A DNA stretch of 64,000 nucleotides from Marvania coccoides (lineage: Eukaryota > Chlorophyta > Trebouxiophyceae > Chlorellales > Chlorellaceae): positions 558,001 through 622,000 of the forward strand of contig OY978104.1 in assembly GCA_963854735.1 (NCBI GenBank), given 5' to 3'. This document shows positions 10,403 through 21,885 of the stretch, in pieces (position 1 is the stretch's first letter; every line of letters begins with the position of its first letter). The notes under the pieces are model-generated. The model did no database searches, had not been told where the DNA came from, and worked only from the letters and a program-made list of their open reading frames with translations. The position numbers and the translations under genes are program-made.

Positions 10403-13400
10403 TCACGCCAGCCTGCATCGAGGCACCTCCACGCCTCCCTCTCCCTCCTCCGCCTCCTCCCCTTCCCCGCCCTCCTGCAGCGCCCCCACCCTCGTGGCGA
10501 TCGCCTGCAGCAGCTCAGGGTGCCGGCTCAGCAGCGCCAGCGTGCGAGGGTCAAGTCCCAACTGCATCCGCGCGCCCTCCTTCAGTCGACCCTGGTTAGC
10601 CTCGCAAGCCTCCTCCGCCTCCAGCTCCCCCCTGTAATCTTCAGTCAGAGCGGCTTCGGGGGTCCACAGTTTCACCTGAATTGATCAACGAACAAAAAAC
10701 GAGTCCAATTCCAGTAATATGTTTATTATTATACATAGGAGAATGAAAATTTTGACTACTTACGGTAGCGTCAATGCCGCTGGTGGCGAGGATGGGAAGG
10801 ATGGGGTGCGGGCGGATGCAGTTGAGGACGTCTTCGTCGGCGGGGATGGCGCGCAGGCAGGTTCCGTCGGAGGCGGCGTAGAGAAAGAGGCGGCCATCGT
10901 CGCTGCCGCAGGCCACCAACGAGTCATCATGCCCTGTGAATTGGTAAGTAAAGAGAAATGGGGGACAAAAGAAACGATTAAAATGAAATAATGAAAATTC
11001 CAAGCGTCTGTCTGATTCGAGAAAAGCGAGTAAAAAGCTTACCAAGAAAGGCGGCTTCCTTGATGTCGGTCTGCAGATTACAATGCCCCACGTAGCGCTG
11101 CAGCAGCCTGCCGGTTCCAGGCAGGGCACCCCACAGCCACGCCAGCGGGTGCTGAGAACTAGCGCCAGCTGGAGCAGCAGCAGATGGTCCAGGCCCGCCA
11201 CTGCTGCCACAGTTGCCGTTCTCGATGGCCACCAGGTCGGCTTCCAGCGCTGCAGCGAATGCGTCGTCGATGCTATAAGGAGGGGTTGAAGCGTCTTCAC
11301 TGCCACGGCCAGACTGATAAGCGTCTTCGAGTCCATCCTCCTCACCACTGCCTTCATCGTCGCTTTCCCTGTAGGCAGCAAACCCTGAAGGCTCCTCCAG
11401 CAGCTGGGGAGGGGAGGGGGCGGGTGCTTCGCCCAGAATCTCAGCTGAGGGCCCTGAAGGCACAGCGGCGACACCAGCGTCAGCCGCTACGGTAATTGGA
11501 GAAGGAGCAGCTTGCTGCTGCTGCTGATTCTCCTGTTGCTGCTGGGGTTGGATCTGGGGCTCTCCTGCTGCTTCCGCGCTGCTGCTGTCGCTGCGGCGGC
11601 GGCGGCGGTGTAGGTTGAGTCCTTGCCGCCGACGCTGCTCCCGGCGGCTCTCCTGACGCTCCCGCTGCAGCTGCGCCTGCACCACCGCCTTCTCCAGGTC
11701 CCAGCTCACCCTCGCTTCCAGCTTGCGCATGTCCTCCTCAAACTCTCCACGACTGCCGTTGCCACCGCCACCGCCGCTCCTGCTGCAGACGCGGCAGATG
11801 CGCAGCGCAGCCATGGCCGATTTGGGCAGCTCGCAGTCGCGCAGCGCCTGCGCGCGCCGCAGCAGCGCTTCCACGTTGCCTGGCTCGAACAATACCGCCT
11901 CCTCAGCATCCCTCAACTGCAAAGTAATAAAAGAATTCCAATTTTCAATGATTATTAACCTGAAAACGGCAATTTGTTAACCCTAGTTCAACAGAAATAA
12001 AAAATAAAATTATGGATCGCATAGATCATCTATATTTATGATAAATATTCGTTTGTTCTCACCGCTTCCACTCGGTCTCCCACCCAATTTCGCAGCAGCA
12101 GCGCCAGCGCCCGGCTGGTCAGCAATGAAGCCGCCCCAGGCGCCGCCCGCAGTCCCCTGGAGTAAGAACCAATCGCCGCAGTCGGCCGCTTGCGCGACAG
12201 CGCCAAATTTCCGTCCAGGCGCGCCCTTTCGGCAGCCAAAGGCAGCATCCCAGGGCCCAACGTCGAAGCTGCTGAATATGACAAAATTCCAGCGTTGCTG
12301 AAAGTACGTGATGGCATTGGCGTGGGTCTGGGGCGGTGAAAGGCCATGGCAGCGATTTCGCGAGAGACGGAGGGAGGGGAAGCTGGGGGGAAGCTGTCAG
12401 CAGAAGGCGGTTGGCGCATGGTGACGCATGAAGCGTTGCTGGGGGTTGAGGCTGTGGAGGTGTCCCAGGCGTAGGCATGATCGCCGTGGTAGGTTGCGAG
12501 CAGCGTGCCCCCCGTGCTGCCTGCATATTCAGAGAAGAAAGTAGCATGGAAGGAGAGCACTACTTAACAATCCTGAAACAAAAAAGGCAAATATAACTCC
12601 GAAACAACGCAGAAATAGAGCTTTTCTGGCCTGATATGGTCCAATAAAAAAGGCGGTATACACCACTGTACTTGAAATGCAAGGGTTGAAGAACTCGCCA
12701 AAAGAAACGTGAGTGGGGTGGATGACGGTCTCAACTGCCGGGCCTCCTCTTGCACCTGGTCCCAGCGCAGCATGCGGCGGCGCCAGGCGCAACAGCAGCC
12801 CCTGCTCCGCTCGCGCTGCCCTGGAGGCGTCCGTGACTGTGCCCGCCGTGAGCTTTCTTCGGTCGAAAATTCGAACGTCGGCGTCGGAGGCAGCGACAGC
12901 CAGGCGGTGGGGGCGCACGGGGTCGATGGCGAGGGATTTTAGCTCGAGGAAGCGGCGGTCGGAGGGGGAGCGCAGGGCGAGGAGCACGTTGGGGGAGGCG
13001 AAGCGCTGCTGAGACGCCGCGCTCATCTGCAGTTCAGAAAAAAGATTAAAATTGATTGATACCAAAGGTGGTTTAACCTTGAAAAAAAAACAAGAGAAAA
13101 AAAAGAAAAAAAACGTAGAAATACAACAGGGTTCTAAAACAAGGCGAGCTTAAATATCCTCCGAGTGCACTGGGCATCTGAAAAAACAGGGGGGTATTTC
13201 ATTTAATTAAAGAAAAACCAACTCGCCCTGATGTCGAATTGCCGCACGCAGCCGTCCTCTGCGGCGCTCCAGAACAACGGTGGCTCTTCCGGGGTCACCT
13301 CCACCTGCTTGACCCTGCCCCTGTGGCAGTAGAACTCCTGCGTGTGGCAATCTGCCACAGCAGGCCCAGCAGCCCTCCCTCCGCCGCTTTGTTCCTCATC

Positions 13401-14060
13401 GTCGTCATTTTCTTCCTCGCTTTCGCCCACAACCCCCCCCGCTCCAGGCCGCCACTGCAGCCGCCTGGGGCGCTGCGGGTGGGGCCGCTCCGCTCTACCG
13501 CTGCTGCTGGCGCTGGTAGCACTACCGGCAGAGTTTTTCCCGCTTTCTGCTAGCGTGTGCAGCTGCACCCCGTGGTCCATCGCGCCAGACACAATCTTGC
13601 GCGAGTCCGCCTGCGGCAGGAACGCCACTCCAAAAATGTTGCCCTCATGCAGCGTAGGGACCGCTATTGGAGACCGAGTTAAAGGGAAGGAGGCGGGAGA
13701 GGGGGAAGGGGAGGGGGGGTAGGGCCATAATATGATGTCTAGGTCATCGGAAGCTGAGGCCAACAGCCGGCCGTGTTCATCCCAAGCCAGGCGGTTGACG
13801 CAGCCGCGGTGTCCCTTGAGCACGGCGTCTATGCGGAGCTTGCGAGCGGAAAGTTCGCTCCACCCCAAGGCGTCCTGGGAGAAAAATCAGTTGGGAATGA
13901 GAGTGCAGAGGGAAGCGCCGGTAACGAGAAAAGGCCTTTGAGCGTTTGATGTCGTTGGAGGGTGATTTCGGGGATCTTCAGCCTCGGATCGAGATTGACT
14001 CACGGTTTTCACATTTTCGCCCACTTGCCGGGTGGTCAGCGCGTGAAAAAAAGATTGCAT
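10403..14060 (-). CDS. WDTC1: WD40-TPR-WD40 protein, WDTC1/DCAF type
   Basis: Likely substrate receptor of a CUL4-DDB1 ubiquitin ligase. Seven minus-strand exons: 14060-14004, 13874-13227, 13026-12699, 12520-12063, 11916-11043, 10933-10764 and 10675-10403, about 935 aa. An N-terminal WD40 block (LKGHRGCVNRLAWDEHGRLL; ASASDDLDIILW; CVRQFDIR) is followed by THVSFGSTGGTLLATYHGDH, a TPR pair (LDGNLALSRKRPTAAIGSY; DAEEAVLFEPGNVEALLRRA), a long Ser/Gln/Glu-rich spacer, then a C-terminal WD40 pair (GHDDSLVACGSDDGRLFLY; VLNCIRPHPILPILATSGID). This WD-TPR-WD order is diagnostic of WDTC1 and plant ASG2. Introns 2 and 3 both begin GCGAGT, so this gene has two GC-AG introns. Exon 1 encodes 19 residues and is the least certain. 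The tail after the last WD repeat is acidic. Confidence 0.88.
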
Positions 14061-14763
14061 TTTCAAATATTATTCATTGGTTCCGTGACGAGTGAGTTCG
14101 GGTGCACACTGAGATGATGTATGCTGGAAGCGTTAATCGAATTGAAATATGTAAAATCGTTGAATTTGAAAATCTAATTCTTGTGCCAGCAAGGTGCCAG
14201 GCTGGCAAACGTGAAAGTATGGTGAACTTTTTACAGCTCTACGCCTGGCAGGCTATCTAAAATGCCACCGTGATGCCATGCCACGCCTTCAGGTGCCTGC
14301 AGAACACCCTCCCCAAAAAAATTGCCGCCTTTGCCGGTCGTACCAGGAGCATGCCATAATGGCAGCACCTCATGCAGCTGCCTCGCTTTCCCCTTTCTCA
14401 CATGCCGTCAAACTCACTGCCATTGCTATTATCAAACATCTACAAGTTTACAAATGCGTATTCACACCATAAAAAAGGAGACTGGTGCAGAAGAAAGAAA
14501 AAACAGCCCACCAATACCGAAAAAGAAGAAAAAGTCGGCTGAGCTCTTGTCCCTCTCTGCCCCAGCCACTAAATCAAGGGGATGAATGAAAAAACCAAAA
14601 ATGAAGGGGCGAAAATCTAATGAAATCACATCCTTGTACTACCGTGAGAGGGGGACAGAAAGAAAGAAACAAAGAAAGAACCAAGAAGTATTACCATGAT
14701 ATCATAATAGAATCAGACGAATAGTTCAAATCAATCAAATCAATTACAATGCTACTTTCTTTT
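14061..14763. other. Spacer between WDTC1 promoter and ALB3 3' end
   Basis: About 700 AT-rich bases with only short ORFs. A minus-strand TGTAA (TTACA on plus) at 14744-14748 lies 16 bases beyond the ALB3 stop and is a good poly(A) signal candidate. The other side should contain the promoter of the WDTC1-type gene. Nothing else recognised. Confidence 0.5.
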
Positions 14764-17042
14764 CTATTTCTTCTTTCCGCCCTTCTTCCCGCTGCTCTTT
14801 CCTCTGCTGCCGGCAGCCTTGGGCTTAGCCTCCACCGCGCCATTCTTCGCGGGCGCAGCGTCAGGCACCTGCAAGCCCTCCTCCTGTGCGTGCTCAGCCA
14901 CCGCCACCGCCGGCGCAGCGCTCTCCACCTCCACAGCAGCCGGCGCAGCGCCAGCGGCTTGCTCCGCCGCCTTCATGGCCGCTTCCCGCGCCTTGATCGC
15001 GCGGAACCTCTCTCCAGCAGCCTTCTCAGCGGCGGCGGCCGCCGCCGAGCTCGCCGCCGACGTCGCAACGCTCGCGCCGCCACCCTTCTTCGCCTGCTCC
15101 GCCGCCTTCAGCGCCGCAAACTTCGCGCCAGGGCCGTCTCCGCCCACACTCGTCGCCTCCACGTCGATAATATCACCATATGCTCCCGAAGATTTTGAAC
15201 GGCGAGCTCCCAGGTCCTTTCCAGAGGGGGTGCGCCGCTCCTCAGCCGCCCGCGGCTTCACGATGGTGGTGGTGCCCAGGGGCGCGGCGGCGGCTGCCTC
15301 AGCTTCCGGCATGAACTTCTTTCGCAGGTAGACTTGCTGGGCGGTGGTGATGAGGTTGTTGGTGAACCAGTAGAGGGTGAGACCGGAGGGGACGTTGAGG
15401 GAGAACCAGCCGATCATGAGGGGAATGAACTTGAGAATAGCCTGCATAAAGGGGGAGGAAGAAAGAAAAATTAGAGCCAGGTTAAGAAAGAAGGGAAAAA
15501 GAGTGCAAATCGGTGTTTGAATGGTGAAAACAGAACGAAAAAAATGCTGAAAAACGACGAAAAATGAATAAGAAGGGGGGGGGGGCACTTTAAGGGGAAG
15601 AGGGGTTGACATTCTGTACCTGGGTCTGCTGCTGCGAAGGGTCGGTGTTGTTCTGGGGGGAGATAATCTTCTGCGAGGCGTACTGCGATACAACGAGCAG
15701 TACAGGCATTACGAGGTACGCCACAGTAGGGCCCCACCCCAGGGGGGGGACGCCGTCGTGCGGGATCAGCCAGTCCAGCCCGCCGTTGAGCTTGGTGGGC
15801 CCGGCAAGCGAGGGGATCCAGAAGAAGCCTTCGGTGAGAAGGCCCTCGTCTGCCACGTTGGACAGCGCTCTGTACAGCCCAATGAAGACGGGGATGGTGG
15901 CCAGCGTGGGCAGGCAGCCCGCCAGAGGGTTGACCCCGGCGGTTTGGTACAGCTTTGCGGTTTCCACCTGAGGGACGAGAGAGAAAAAGACGGGGTGGGG
16001 TTTAGTTCTGGACTCTGGTACACCGATTGGCGTTGTAGGTGGTGCTTATTTAGTGGTATGAACTATGAAGTGAAACAATAAAATGCTTGAATGCAAACAT
16101 TGCGATAGCGAATTGAAGACGTATATAGGGGGAGAACGTCAATTTAAATAAGCACCCAAATAACGTGCTCTTCATGCATTATTGAATATAAATATTTCAA
16201 CCAACCTGCAGGCGCTCCGGGTCGTTGGCGTACTTGGCTTGTAGATCCTTGACGCGGGGCTGCAGCGCCTGCATGCTGAGCGTGCTTTCCACCTGTTTCT
16301 TGCTCAGCGGGTATGTGGCGAGCTTCACCAGTACAGTAATTACGATGATAGAGAAGCCGTACGAGTATGGCACGCCAGCGCCGTCCAGCCCCGCGTCAAT
16401 AAGCTTCAGGAACGACTCGAAAGCGTCGGAGAAGAAGCTCATGAAGCCTCCCTTCTTGGCCGCAGTGTCGGCGACGGCGGCGGCTGCGTCCACGGCGCCC
16501 GTGGGGTCGGCAATGTCCGCCAGGAACATGGCAGTGGTGAGGTATGCGGCGAGGCTGTCCAGAGAGGACGGCACGGCGCTGTCGGGTGGGAAAAAGGGGG
16601 AGTACAGTGAGAAATATGGAGCGGAGCGGCAGAGAAAGAAAATTTCGAGAGAAAGAATGAGGGGGTTACCTGCCGACAGCGCCGTGGAGGAGCGCGTCAA
16701 AGCCGCCCAAGTTGGCCTGGGTGGTGAGGGTGCGGCGGGAGGGAGCCCTGAGGCCTGCAGCATGAAGGAAAAAGTGGAGGTAAGGAGAAAATCCGAAATG
16801 GGTGGCTGAGGAGCGAGGAGCAGCAGCGTTGGCTTGCCTGTGCGGTGGAAGGGGGCTGTTGCGGCGCGCTGCAGCGGGGTGCGCACAACAGAGGTGGAGA
16901 GCCTGCGTGGCGAAGAAGGATTCGAACAATTTTTCAAGGATGAGATGTGGATGAGAGGCGATGGCGGTGAGCATTTGTGAACGCCGATAATTATGTACCT
17001 TGGAGCTCCCAGGCGGCATTGCAGCTGCAATGAGGCCTGCAT
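14764..17042 (-). CDS. ALB3: Thylakoid membrane insertase ALB3 (YidC/Oxa1 family)
   Basis: Inserts light-harvesting and other proteins into the thylakoid membrane, working with chloroplast SRP. Six minus-strand exons: 17042-16999, 16902-16838, 16754-16670, 16578-16206, 15967-15620 and 15441-14764, about 530 aa. Exons 1-3 encode an Arg/Ser/Ala-rich transit peptide ending near LTTQANLGG. The YidC core follows: PYSYGFSIIVITVLVKLATY, PLSKKQVESTLSMQALQPRV, YQTAGVNPLAGCLPTLATIP, VFIGLYRALSNVA and FIPLMIGWFSLNVPSGLTLY. The stromal tail is long, Ala-rich and ends in a Lys cluster (SGKKGGKKK), as expected for the region that recruits cpSRP43. Intron 2 starts with GC (AG|GCAAGC), required by frame. It is head-to-head with another plastid membrane protein gene 352 bp away, so a shared promoter is possible. 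Confidence 0.93.
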
Positions 17043-17394
17043 GTTTCCTGGGCACGGCTTCAAAAGGAGACGGGGGAAGCTGTTCCTTCAGATTACGCTC
17101 ACAGCGTGGCTTGGCGGCGCGACAAATGCTAAAATATGTGGTAAATTATTGCGAAAGCAATTCTCTTTGTGCAATGTATTTCTGAGAACGCTGCACTTGA
17201 GGCTCGCAGCCATCAGGAAAGTCATCTCTTGCAAAAACAAGAGATAAGACGGCGCTCGCTCTTTAAAAGATATATTAAATATCGACGATCGCATCGACAC
17301 TCATCGTGCTCCGCCCGAGGCGCTCCCACTCCAGACGGCCATCACGAATTATTTTTTATTTTTCACAAACTTTTCCCACAGCCTCTGCGCGAAC
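17043..17394. promoter_or_regulatory. Bidirectional spacer between two plastid-protein genes
   Basis: The 352 bases between the ATGs of ALB3 (minus) and the small plastid membrane protein (plus) must hold both promoters and both 5' leaders. No TATA box stands out. The call rests on gene layout, not on a recognised element. Confidence 0.4.
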
Positions 17395-18400
17395 ATGAAT
17401 GCGCTGGGCAGGATCGGCCTCGCAAGCACCAGCGGAAGGTGTGCAGAGAGCATGCAAGCAGCGCCGGCGTTGGGCACACACCACCACCGTCGGCTTGCAG
17501 TCCGCCCTCTTCTCAGCCCAGGTATTTGCTCTATTTTTAATTAACAGTTACGCACAATGCAGTGCGCTACAAAATGTATATATTTACCTTTGAAAAAGCA
17601 GCAATGACTAATAAAATATATCCATTTTTTTGCAGGTTTCCGACCACCACCAGCAAGGACGCTTCATCGCTGCTCGTCAATTGTTCTCGCCGCCTCCGCC
17701 GCCCCCCGGCGCGACCCCAGCCTACAGCAGCGTTGGCGGTCGCTGAAATCTGCAGTGGGCGAGCGAGCGGAGCAGCTGGGCCAGCTGCCGCCCATTGCTC
17801 AAATTTTGGCGGTGGCAGCTGCCGTTCGTGCCCTCCTGCAGCCGCTGGTGGATGCGCAGGCGGCGCTGGTGAGGTGGAAGGAGGAGGTTGAAGCGGAGTA
17901 CAATGACTACCTGGCAGAAGAAACGAAGCTGCGGTGGACATGGTCGAAGAAAAATAGGAAGGAGCTGGCCTTCATCGATTCCCTCCCCCCCTTCATCTTC
18001 TGTGAGTGTTGCTGGCTTTATTCATTAATAATACAATCCACATCTTGCTCCCCATTTCAAAAACAGTTACTTTTGCATCGATTGCGACCTGCTGTGTATC
18101 TCAAAATGAGCGTATTAATTAATTACTCAAAATTACACCCAAAACTGACCCAAGACTCGCCCTTTCTTCCCTTCATTTCCCTCCAACGCGTGTGAAGTCT
18201 TCTCTTGCACGCTGGTCTACCACGCGTTCGTGCCTGTCAGCGCTTTGTTGGGGTTGGCCGTGCCGCTGTTTTTGGCCTGGGCGGGGTGGGACCGTATGCT
18301 TTTGAGCCCCATTTTCCTGGCTACGCTCGTCATGGTGCCCCTGAAATTCCCTCCCTGGGGCTGGCACCTTTTCTGCTGGGTGTGGCCAGGGGTGGTTTGA
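17395..18400 (+). CDS. Small plastid membrane protein, family not recognised
   Basis: Three exons, 17395-17521, 17636-18001 and 18198-18400, give 231 aa. The first ~75 residues are rich in Ala, Ser, Arg and His with almost no acid (MNALGRIGLASTSGRCAESM at the start), typical of a plastid transit peptide. A helical stretch follows (ILAVAAAVRALLQPLVDAQA, then RWKEEVEAEYNDYLAEETKL, charged and probably coiled). The third exon encodes two or three hydrophobic segments (AFVPVSALLGLAVPLFLAWA; SPIFLATLVMVPLKF) and an aromatic C-terminus (PPWGWHLFCWVWPGVV). Frames join cleanly only with the splice sites given; the second exon read in another frame hits a stop. Divergent with ALB3. The function is unknown; a thylakoid or envelope assembly role is a guess from context. 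Confidence 0.65.
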
Positions 18401-18512
18401 TTTTTTTTGAAAAACAATTTTTGGGGAATGTAAGAACTGCCGAGCGTTGTTTTCAATTTCACTTTTTTTTATTTTTGAAGTTTTACTCAGAGTCAAACCT
18501 GGTTTCGCCACC

Positions 18513-19800
18513 ATGGCGTCGGCCCTGTGGGCTGCAATTGCGATAACCGTGGTGGCATCCACGGCAAATTCAGTGGGCAAGGCACTGCAGAAGGAGGCCA
18601 CCCGCAACCTGCCCAAATTCAGCATGGATCGCAAGATCTTGAAGCAGTATGTTCAGGACAAAACGTGGCTGACGGGTCTGGCATCCGACCTCGCAGGCGG
18701 ATTGATTCAGATCGCGGCGTTTGCGCTCGCCCCGGTCTCCATCGTGCAGCCAGTCTCAGGCATCGGGCTGGTCGGTCTCGCCGTCTACAGCCACTTCTTC
18801 CTCCGAGAAAAGATGGCGGACTGGGAGTGGGTGGCGGTGGGCATTGCCGGCCTAGGCACCCTTGGCTTGGGTGCCTCCAGCAGCGACGCAACCGACTCAA
18901 CCTACCGCCCCACCCCGCTGCGCATGCTCGCCGTCCTCCTGGCGGTCGGCGCGGGGGTCGCCAGCATCAAGCGCGTGCGCCAGCGTCGGCGAAAAGCCCA
19001 CCGCGGAAACTCCGTCGATAAAACGCAAGCGGCGCTCTACGGCCTGCAGGCGGGCGGGTGCTTCGGCCTCTCCGCCGCCTCCTGCCGCACCGGCTTCTTG
19101 ATGGCCTCTCAGCGGTGGACTTGGGCGCCATGCGGGCTGGCAATGAGCGTCGGGCTGTCAGGTACGGGCTTTGTGCTGCAGACTTGTGGGCTGAAAGAGG
19201 GGGCCACAGTGGTGGTATGCACGTGCGTGGCGGTGGCGAGCATGGTCACGGGGGTACTGGTCGGGCTGCTGGGCCTGGGAGAGTCTCTGCCGTCGTCGGT
19301 GGCGGCGGCGGCGGTGCGCCTGTGCAGCTGGAACATGATTCTGGGCGGGGTGGTGGTGCTGGCGAGCGGGCCCGGGGGCATGACGGAGCTGGCAGCCATG
19401 GTGCTGCAAAAGGTGCGAGAAACGCTTTGCAAGAAACGAGAAAGGGAGACAGAGCAGGGCGTTGACTTTTAGATTTTCTTCTTGTGATATGATTTCGATA
19501 TGGAGGGTTAAATCCCCTGACGCCGCCTTCCAACCCCATTTTTATAAATGTTTCTATTATTACATTTTTCAGGTGCCGCCATCAGTGTGGCAGCGGTTGC
19601 CCGTGGGGGCCGCAGTGAAGCTGAAAAGCTGGGCGGCGGGGCGGGGAGGCTTGCCGGAGGTGGCCCCGCAGGGCGGAGACAGCAACGGCGGCAACACAAG
19701 CGGCAAGGCGGCAAATTTAGGGGGCGGCGGCAGCTTGGGGCTGGGCCCTTCTCCTTTGTCCCCGCGGCCCAACCCTACAGCAGCACCGCCCAAATTTTGA
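18513..19800 (+). CDS. NIPA-type magnesium transporter (DUF803)
   Basis: Multi-pass transporter of the NIPA family, which carries Mg2+ and sits in plasma or endosomal membranes. Two exons, 18513-19412 and 19573-19800, give 375 aa. The start has a near-ideal context (cgccaccATGG). Conserved blocks include STANSVGKALQKEATR, LASDLAGGLIQIAAFALAPV, SIVQPVSGIGLVGLAVYSHF and FLREKMADWEWVAVGIAGLG, in the order of NIPA/DUF803 proteins. Further helices follow to LCSWNMILGGVVVLASGPGG. The last exon adds a Gly/Pro/Ser-rich cytosolic tail. A TGTAA lies at 19948-19952. The Lys-rich alternative end, from reading through the intron, would stop at 19472; the spliced form is preferred because the sites are good and the downstream frame stays open. 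Confidence 0.85.
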
Positions 19801-20493
19801 CGCAGGCTCTTTGACGCACCACTTCTTCTTTCCTGATACATCATGACGTTTCGAAAAATTTCTTTTTGGTTTCATTTTTTTTCCGGCTGCATTGTTTTTT
19901 TCCTGTACTCTCGTGACATTCAACGTGCACTGAATCCTAACTATACTTGTAAATGAGTGTATGTAGTTTATACGTGTGTGTTGTGGACTGGAAAGACGGT
20001 GCGGTCAAGACCATCAATCAAGAGAGCCACGCCTTTGGCGCCGCTATAAAAGGAATTTGTGTGTTTAGGGGCCGAGCACCAGCTGGAGGCGGCATAATAG
20101 CACATATAGCACTAAGACACATCAGCGACCGCTACGGCATGCACGCTGGGTACCTGTTGAGATCATCGGCAAGCCTGGCGTCAGCAATTTTGAGGGGTAG
20201 GTTTTTTTTCAGCAGCAAAAAAAAAAGGGGGGGGGCAGCGCTCGTCAGCCAATAAAGCTATTTGATTCGGTAGGATTATGTTAAAATTTCGTCTGACGGC
20301 AAAGCCGAGCCGAGTGCTTGTAGGGAATGACAGCTATGGTTATTGTTGCTGAGCAATGGTGAACGTGATTGTTACAAAAGTTTGGTTGGGCCAGCGCGCG
20401 GACTTTGTAGTTTAAAAAGTGACGACGATGGAATTTCTCTTCAAGGGTACATTTCGCTTTCAAGCAAAAAAATTGAAGGTCGGACGAAAAAAT
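19801..20493. other. Convergent spacer with an isolated TATA-like element
   Basis: Tail-to-tail spacer between the NIPA transporter and the ADP/ATP carrier, long for this genome. It has a TGTAA at 19948-19952, a plus-strand CTATAAAAGG at about 20044-20053 not in front of any coding gene, and a run of A and G at 20217-20236. The TATA box might serve a non-coding transcript. The ORFs here are short and unconvincing. Confidence 0.4.
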
Positions 20494-21885
20494 CTAGGGG
20501 TTCAGGAATTTCTTGATCTCGTCGTACAGGACCAGCACGAAGGCACCGCCGGCACCGCGCAGCACGTTGGAGAGCGATCCCTTGAAGAACGCCCTGGGGC
20601 CCTCGTTGGCTGCAATCTTCTTCCAGCAGTCGATGGTTCCGTTGTACTGCTTCTCTCCTCCAGCCTGCATCATTAGGCGACGACGCACGGTGTCGAAGGG
20701 GTAGGACAGCACGCCGGCCAGGGCAGTGACGGCCTGCGCCACAGCCCACTTGGCCACCTGTAGGAGAGGATACGAAAAAAAACAATTTGCATTAGTAAAA
20801 TTAGCGACCCCGTACTTGATGTGCAATTATAGAAGGTACTCTCTTCCGCAGCGTGGGTGATATGGAACACTGATTCTTGAGCAGAATAAGTAAGCAACGA
20901 TCGCTGCTGCGCCTGCTGCTATGTATAACTCACGAAGGAGGCCTTCTTCTCGTCCTTGAAGAGCACGCCCTTGGCGGTGTCGTACAGGCCAAAGTAGGCG
21001 CCGCGGTACACGATGATGCCCTGCACAGACACGCCGAAGCCCTGGTACATGGCCATGGGGCCACCACGGGCCATGGTCTTGGTCAGGCAGTCCACCAAGC
21101 CGGTGAACTCACGAGCCTTGTTGGCGCCAACGTCAGCAGCCAGGCGGGTACGCGCGAAGTCGAGGGGGTAGACGATGAGCAGGGATCCGGCGCCGGCCAG
21201 ACCTCCGGAGGCGAGGTTGGTGGCGAAGAAGGGCCAGAAATCGGTGGTGGGGTTGTATTTGGGGAAGATGGCCTTGATGGTGTCCTTGAAGGCAAAGTTA
21301 AATGCCTGGGTGGGGAAGTAACGCACCACATTGGCCAGGTTACCGCGCCAGAAGGAGGCAATGCCCTGTGGGGTGAGGGGAGGGAGAGAGAAGAGAGGGA
21401 AAAAGTGTTAACAGGGAGATGGAAATTCAGTTATTGTGGAATCAGGAGGGGGTTTAGGTGCATTAAAATACAGCGAAATTAAGGAGAGGTAGTCTACTAA
21501 TTTTAAAGAGTGAAATAGTGTGAAATAACCCCCCCCCAAAAAGAGGAGCGGAGAATTTTTTGTTCTAAAAATAACTTGCCTGCTCGCGGCTCACGCGGAC
21601 GAAGCAGTTGACGATGCCGGTGTAGCGGGGGATCTCTCCGGACTTGATCTTGGGGTTGGAGTCCTGGGTCTGCAGCAGCAGCTTGACGCGCTCGATGGGG
21701 GCCACAACGGTCTTCGACAGGGCACCGGCAGTGCCACCGGCGGCCAGATCGACGATGAAACCCATGGCGCCCTTGTCCTCCTTGGCGGCGGGGATGAGGG
21801 GGGCGGAGGCAGCCGAGGGGGCGGGGATGCCAGCGCGCATCAGCCCGGCCAGGCCTGCCTCTTGATAGAGGCGTGAAGACAGCAT
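20494..21885 (-). CDS. AAC: Mitochondrial ADP/ATP carrier
   Basis: Exchanges cytosolic ADP for matrix ATP across the inner mitochondrial membrane. Three minus-strand exons, 21885-21580, 21365-20934 and 20757-20494, give 333 aa. An N-terminal extension of ~50 residues precedes the first repeat. Three solute-carrier motifs are visible: [20 protein letters not shown] and [11 protein letters not shown]. The last contains the nucleotide-carrier signature RRRLMM (near residues 271-276), the algal/plant form of RRRMMM. The bridge [20 protein letters not shown] is nearly invariant in the family. Intron 1 has the best GC donor of the window (AG|GCAAGT), and the protein continuity [13 protein letters not shown] leaves no alternative. 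An AG acceptor just upstream of the ATG hints at a 5' leader intron. Divergent with the DGD synthase gene. Confidence 0.96.

Noticed and set aside
14749..15331. Plus-strand Ala/Arg-rich ORFs opposite the ALB3 tail
   Set aside because: Antisense of Ala/Lys codons; the minus frame is the conserved YidC C-terminus.
19413..19472. NIPA transporter ending at 19472 with a Lys/Arg/Glu tail
   Set aside because: The tail is intron read-through; a good GTGCGA donor and TTTTTCAG acceptor link to a further open exon.
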